Shown here in pieces: positions 59,477 to 64,000 of a stretch of DNA of 64,000 nt. The stretch covers positions 229,974 through 293,973 of the forward strand of contig WTGC01000004.1 of NCBI GenBank assembly GCA_011523705.1. The letters run 5' to 3'. Position 1 is the stretch's first letter. The number at the start of each line of letters is the position of its first letter. The stretch comes from Chloroflexota bacterium (lineage in GTDB: Bacteria; Chloroflexota; Anaerolineae; Aggregatilineales; Phototrophicaceae). The translations under genes were made by a program, and so were the position numbers. The notes beneath the pieces are model-generated. The model was not told where the DNA came from and searched no databases. It saw nothing but the letters and a program-made list of their open reading frames with translations.

Positions 59477-60361
59477 ATGTCCGCAATAGAGACGCAATCC
59501 GCCAAACTCCGCAGCGAAGCGCTCACCCGCGCGACCCAAATCATCGGGCGCATTGCGCTTTACGGCATACTTATTTTCATGAGCCTGTGGTTCATCGCGC
59601 CCCTGTTTTGGATGTTCATGTCTTCATTCATGCCGCTAGAGCAGGTTGGCGTCTTCCCGGTCGAATGGATACCACGCGTATGGCAGCCGGAAAACTACAC
59701 GGACGCCCTGAAATTCTGGAAGTTCGGCACCACCTTCCGCAACACCATGATCATCACTATCTTCTCGCTCTTCGGCGATATTGGATCTTGTACGCTGGTG
59801 GCCTATGGTTTCGCCCGCTTCCGCTTTCCCTTTCGAGATACGCTCTTCTTGATTTTGCTGGCGACGCTGATGCTGCCCTTCGCCGTCCGTCTGATACCGG
59901 TTTACGCCGCCTATGACGCCATCGGCTGGATCGATACCTTTTATCCCTTGATCGTGCCGAACTTTTTTGGCAACGCCTTTTACATCTTTATCTGCCGCCA
60001 GTTCTTCCTCGGCATTCCACAGGATCTGCTGGACGCGGCAAAGATTGACGGCGCCAGCGAGTTTCGCATTTTTACCCAGGTAATGATCCCGCTCGCGAAG
60101 CCCGCCATCGTCGTCATCGCAATCCTCAGCTTCCAAAACAGCTGGAATGATTTTCTCGGTCCCTTGATTTACTTGAAAGACCCGGACCTGCATACGCTGG
60201 CAATCGGTCTATACAAGTTCACCTCGCTGCCCGGTCAGGGCGGCATCTACAACCAGCAGATGGCGGCGTCCGTGCTAATGGTCATGCCAGTTCTAATCGT
60301 CTTCTTCTTGTTTCAAAAGCAATTTATCCAGGGCGCCAATCTCTCCGGCATGAAAGGCTGA
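59477..60361 (+). CDS. carbohydrate ABC transporter permease (MalG-type)
   Basis: 294 aa; PQDLLDAAKIDGASEFRIFTQVMIPLAKPAIVVIAI EAA loop. Confidence 0.95.
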   Translation: MSAIETQSAKLRSEALTRATQIIGRIALYGILIFMSLWFIAPLFWMFMSSFMPLEQVGVFPVEWIPRVWQPENYTDALKFWKFGTTFRNTMIITIFSLFGDIGSCTLVAYGFARFRFPFRDTLFLILLATLMLPFAVRLIPVYAAYDAIGWIDTFYPLIVPNFFGNAFYIFICRQFFLGIPQDLLDAAKIDGASEFRIFTQVMIPLAKPAIVVIAILSFQNSWNDFLGPLIYLKDPDLHTLAIGLYKFTSLPGQGGIYNQQMAASVLMVMPVLIVFFLFQKQFIQGANLSGMKG

Positions 60362-60372
60362 GTCTCGCGGCG

Positions 60373-61665
60373 ATGGCTTCGCGACCGAACATCCTCTTTG
60401 TGCTGGTCGATCAATTGGGCGCGCGTTGGCTGCCGATACATGGGCAGGTCCAGGTGTCCACGCCGCATCTGGAATCCTTCGCCGCTGAAAGCACCGTATT
60501 CGAACGCGCCATAAGCACTTCGCCCGTTTGCACGCCATATCGCGGCTGCCTGCTCAGCGGCATGTATCCATCACAGACGGGCATCCGCCAGAATGGCCAA
60601 GCATTTCCCAACGATACGCCCAGCCTGGCCGACCATCTCACCGCGGCCGGCTACGCGACGCATTATGTTGGGAAATGGCATCTGAGCGGCGCCCCGCAAG
60701 AGAACCGTTGGGTGCCGCCGGAGAAGCGCGCTGGCTTCCAGCATTTCATTGGTTGGGAAAGTCATCATGTTGATCATCATGCCGGCTTGATCTGGCGCGA
60801 TGATCCTAACGGTCCTAAAGAAATGCCCGGTCATGAGACCGATGCCCTGACTGATATCGCCCTGAATCAACTGGAGCAGGCAGCCCGCGCCAGGAATCCT
60901 TTCTTCATGGTCCTGTCTTATCAAGCGCCGCACCCGCCCTGCTCGCCACCGCGCGAATTTCTCGATCTCTACCGCGGCCAAGATCTGCTTACCGAAGCAA
61001 ACGCCGATGCTGCCGCTTGGTATGACATGCCGCACTGGAATGCCAATTACGACGCGGCGACCTTCCGTCAACTGTACTTTGGCGAAATCAGCCAGCTCGA
61101 TGCCGCCTTCGGCCGATTGCTGAGCGGGCTGGATGAACTGGGCTTGCGCGAGAATACGCTGGTGCTATTCACATCGGATCATGGCGAGATGGCGGGCGCG
61201 CACGGGCTGTTTGGCAAGGGCCTGATGTTCGAAGAATCTCTGCACGTGCCACTGATTGCGCGTGCGCCAAGCCATGCATGCCGACATAGAACCAGCCAGC
61301 TTGCGGCGACGATAGACTTGATGCCAACCCTGCTCGATTACGCCGGCGTCGATCGGCCACTAACGGCTGAAGGTATCTCGCTGCGCGCGCAGATTGAGGG
61401 CGGAACTGCTGATGAAGACCGGATAATGATAAGCGAATTCCAGAATTTCTGCGCCACTGCGCAATCTTGGAAACTCGAAACCAAGGACCGCTCGCTGTTG
61501 CCGGCGGCGCTCTACCACATTGGCGACGATCCCAGCGAACTGGAGAATCGCCTCCATGATCCCGATTGCGCCGGCATCCAGTCAATATTGCAGTCTGCTT
61601 TGACCCGCTGGCACAATCGCATTGTCGCGAACGTCGCTGCAGAACCGACTGAATTGACATCGTAG
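60373..61665 (+). CDS. type I sulfatase (formylglycine-dependent)
   Basis: 430 aa; RPNILFVLVDQLGARWLP, STSPVCTPYRGCLLSGMYPSQTG (CxPxR), YVGKWHLSG, LVLFTSDHGEMAGAHGLFGKG. Confidence 0.95.
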   Translation: MASRPNILFVLVDQLGARWLPIHGQVQVSTPHLESFAAESTVFERAISTSPVCTPYRGCLLSGMYPSQTGIRQNGQAFPNDTPSLADHLTAAGYATHYVGKWHLSGAPQENRWVPPEKRAGFQHFIGWESHHVDHHAGLIWRDDPNGPKEMPGHETDALTDIALNQLEQAARARNPFFMVLSYQAPHPPCSPPREFLDLYRGQDLLTEANADAAAWYDMPHWNANYDAATFRQLYFGEISQLDAAFGRLLSGLDELGLRENTLVLFTSDHGEMAGAHGLFGKGLMFEESLHVPLIARAPSHACRHRTSQLAATIDLMPTLLDYAGVDRPLTAEGISLRAQIEGGTADEDRIMISEFQNFCATAQSWKLETKDRSLLPAALYHIGDDPSELENRLHDPDCAGIQSILQSALTRWHNRIVANVAAEPTELTS

Positions 61666-61673
61666 AAAGGCGA

Positions 61674-63065
61674 ATGACAATGGCGTCCAGCCAATACCAG
61701 AACGTGAGCGGCGTCTATCCGCATCTGGCGCTGAGTGCCGAGCTGGGTCCGCCGCGCACAGAATGCGGCGTCGGCGCCATGATTGCTTGGGCAGGGAAAC
61801 TCTGGCTGGTTACCTATGTCTCGCATAAGTCGGCCAGTGGCGTCGGCACCGGGCTCTACAGCATCAACGAGCGGCTGGAGATGGCTAAACATCCCGATAG
61901 TTACGTCGGCACCTATACCAACCGCATGGTGCATTGGGAATCCAACCAGCTCTTCATCGGTCCACACGTTATCGATTCCGCTGGCAAGGTCCGCACGATT
62001 GAAGATCTGCTGGAAGTGCGGATCTGCTCCACCATGCGCCACCTGAGCGACCAGCAGAATCTGGTCTACATGCTGGGCATGGAAGGCGAATTCTATGAGC
62101 TGAATGTTCATACGCTGGAGACGCGCTTCCTGGCTGACCTCACGGTCGAACTCGGCGTGCCTGACCACCAGTATGCGCATTTCAAAGCCGCCTACAGCAA
62201 CTTTGGCCGCGTTGTCGTGGCCAACAACAGTTATGACGAGCGCGATTTCAGCGGCGTCGAAGCGGCCGGGCGACTGGCGGAGTGGGACGGCGAAAGCTGG
62301 ACCATCATTGAGCGCAATCCTTTCATTGAAGTGAATGGCCGCGGGAACTTCGCCGGCACGATCTTCGCCATGGGTTGGGACAAGCGCTCGGCGATTCTCC
62401 AAGTCTACACGGACGACAATGGCGAATGGAAGCGCTACCGCCTGCCCAAAGCCAGCCACTGTTTCGATCACATGTGGCAGACCGAGTGGCCTCGTATCCG
62501 CGAGGTCGATCATGAGCGCTTCATCATGGATTGCCACGGCATTTTCTACGAGCTTTCCACCTGGGCCTACGAGAATCATATCTGGGGCGTGCGACCGATA
62601 TCGACCCACCTCTGGGTGCACGGCGATTTTTGCACGTATAGAGGAATGCTCGTGCTCGGCGCGGACAACGCCAGCCCGCACAATGGCGCCAATCACCTGG
62701 CGGGCGAGCCACAGTCGGGCTTGTATTTCGGCAAGACGGATGACCTCTGGCAGTTTGGAAAACCGGCCGGTTGGGGCGGCGTTTGGTGGGAGGACGAGGT
62801 CGCGGCCGGTGAAACCTCGGACCCCTATCTGATGACCGGCTTTGACAAGAAAGCGCTGCATCTGACCAACGACGGCGGTTCGCCGGCTCAATTCGTGTTA
62901 GAAGTCGATTTCCTCGGCAACGGCAAGTGGCGAACTTACGACAAATTTGAAGTTCCAGCGGGCGGCTATGTCCATCATGCCTTTCCCGCCGGTTACAGCG
63001 CCCATTGGGTTCGCCTGCGCTGCGAGAATGATAGTGTGGCAACGGCATATTTCACCTATACTTGA
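61674..63065 (+). CDS. hypothetical protein, possibly beta-propeller-like, in the sulfatase cluster
   Basis: 463 aa; 8 bp after the sulfatase stop; repeated WD/WES/FxG blocks; no recognised family. No signal peptide evident. Confidence 0.75.
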   Translation: MTMASSQYQNVSGVYPHLALSAELGPPRTECGVGAMIAWAGKLWLVTYVSHKSASGVGTGLYSINERLEMAKHPDSYVGTYTNRMVHWESNQLFIGPHVIDSAGKVRTIEDLLEVRICSTMRHLSDQQNLVYMLGMEGEFYELNVHTLETRFLADLTVELGVPDHQYAHFKAAYSNFGRVVVANNSYDERDFSGVEAAGRLAEWDGESWTIIERNPFIEVNGRGNFAGTIFAMGWDKRSAILQVYTDDNGEWKRYRLPKASHCFDHMWQTEWPRIREVDHERFIMDCHGIFYELSTWAYENHIWGVRPISTHLWVHGDFCTYRGMLVLGADNASPHNGANHLAGEPQSGLYFGKTDDLWQFGKPAGWGGVWWEDEVAAGETSDPYLMTGFDKKALHLTNDGGSPAQFVLEVDFLGNGKWRTYDKFEVPAGGYVHHAFPAGYSAHWVRLRCENDSVATAYFTYT

Positions 63066-63100
63066 ATGAATCGGACAGATACAGATCGGGATGGCGGACG

Positions 63101-63952
63101 ATGATCAATGGATTTACCAAACTGACAGATGAAGAGCGACAGCAATTCCGCGATGAGGGCTACCTGATCGTACAGAATGCCCTTGATGACAATATGATCA
63201 GCCGTCTCATTGAAGCGGGCGACCGACTCATCGCCACCGACGAGCGGTTCAATCGTTACCAGACCAGCGAATTCTACGATGGCTTTCGCAATTGCATCGT
63301 GATGGACGATGCCTTCATCCCGCTGTTGACGAACGACGTGACCCTGCCGCTGGTGATTCAATTGCTGGGCGCCAACCTGCAGCTTTCGACCAGCCACCTC
63401 ATTTATCGACATCCGGACCCACCGGGTACGCCCTATACGATAAGGCGGCCCGGCTGGCATCGCGATGGCGGCCGCACGCAGCTTGATTTGGGCCAGGACA
63501 ATTATCCGCGATTGGGATTGAAATGCGCCTTTTATCTCACCGACCTCAGCGAGCCGAATTCCGGCGTTACCATGCTGGCGCCGGGCAGCAATCAACTGAC
63601 GGAGCGAATCGAGATTGCCGATGGCGCGACTGACCCGGCCAATGCGCTGGAACCCTTGCTGAATCCAGGGGATTGCGTCATCTTCGAGTATCGCACTTGG
63701 CACGCCGGTGCGCCCAACTTCACCGACGTCACGCGCAAATGCGTCATGATTGGCTACTGCTACCGTTGGCTCAAGCCAATGGATTACGTCAAACAGGATG
63801 CGGCATTCGTGGACAAGCTCAGCGACATCGAGCGCTACCTGGTGGGCGAAGAGGTCGACGATACGGTCGAGTTTCAGCCGCAAGGTGGCGCCAATCCACT
63901 GCATGCATGGTGTGAAGAGCACGGCGTTCAGCAGGATCGGCTCGGGCAGTAA
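63101..63952 (+). CDS. phytanoyl-CoA dioxygenase (PhyH) family protein
   Basis: MINGFTKLTDEERQQFRDEGYLIVQNAL, RPGWHRDGGRTQLD (HxD), EYRTWHAGAPNFTDVTRKCVMIGY distal His. Start chosen at 63101. Confidence 0.92.
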   Translation: MINGFTKLTDEERQQFRDEGYLIVQNALDDNMISRLIEAGDRLIATDERFNRYQTSEFYDGFRNCIVMDDAFIPLLTNDVTLPLVIQLLGANLQLSTSHLIYRHPDPPGTPYTIRRPGWHRDGGRTQLDLGQDNYPRLGLKCAFYLTDLSEPNSGVTMLAPGSNQLTERIEIADGATDPANALEPLLNPGDCVIFEYRTWHAGAPNFTDVTRKCVMIGYCYRWLKPMDYVKQDAAFVDKLSDIERYLVGEEVDDTVEFQPQGGANPLHAWCEEHGVQQDRLGQ

Positions 63953-63976
63953 ACCCATAGGAGGAGTCGCTTCTTC

Positions 63977-64000
63977 TAACCCCATCCCCCGGCCCCTTCC
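63977..64000. repeat. truncated, inverted relative of the 14.46 kb REP-like element
   Basis: TAACCCCATCCCCCGGCCCCTTCC; its reverse complement GGAAGGGGCCGGGGGATGGGGTTA resembles GGGGGCCGGGGGGTGAGGGGTG at 14485. Cut by the window end. Confidence 0.5.

Noticed and set aside
61512-62891. 459-aa minus-strand ORF
   Set aside because: Antisense to the sulfatase-cluster gene, which is co-directional and tightly spaced with its neighbours; no recognisable motif.
1-64000. CRISPR array, prophage, transposase or defence island
   Set aside because: No regularly spaced repeats with unique spacers and no cas, integrase, transposase, capsid or restriction motifs recognised. The AlbA_2 regulator alone is not sufficient evidence of a defence system.

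Overview
The window is a gene-dense bacterial chromosomal segment, probably Chloroflexota; that placement is inferred from overall gene content, and no rRNA is present. It encodes about 52 confident CDSs and one tRNA-Gln(CUG). Recognisable blocks: (1) housekeeping genes fmt, recJ, mutS, tilS, gltX, rplS, uppP and crcB; (2) a cell-shape and division island, mreB-mreC-mreD-mrdA(PBP2)-unknown membrane protein-minC-minD-minE-rodA-gltX-tRNA-Gln; (3) signalling and envelope genes, including a GAF/PAS histidine kinase, a response regulator, a secreted GH-like TIM barrel, a PPC-type exported protein, a LysM lipoprotein, and an esterase/CapA-like two-domain exported protein; (4) a metabolic accessory region at about 45-64 kb. 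Block 4 contains MFS, TauE-like, aminotransferase, TPP enzyme, lactate permease, amidase and SDR genes. It ends in a sugar ABC transporter-sulfatase-unknown protein-PhyH dioxygenase cluster that may handle a sulfated glycan. Intergenic regions carry a recurring GTAGGGGCGA/TCGCCCCTAC repeat family. The strongest candidates for undescribed biology are the sulfatase-linked catabolic cluster with an unknown protein, the esterase-CapA fusion, a Clp ATPase with a degenerate first AAA module, a Cys-rich insertion in PBP2, and the unknown membrane protein between mrdA and minC. No CRISPR array, prophage, transposase or obvious defence system was recognised.
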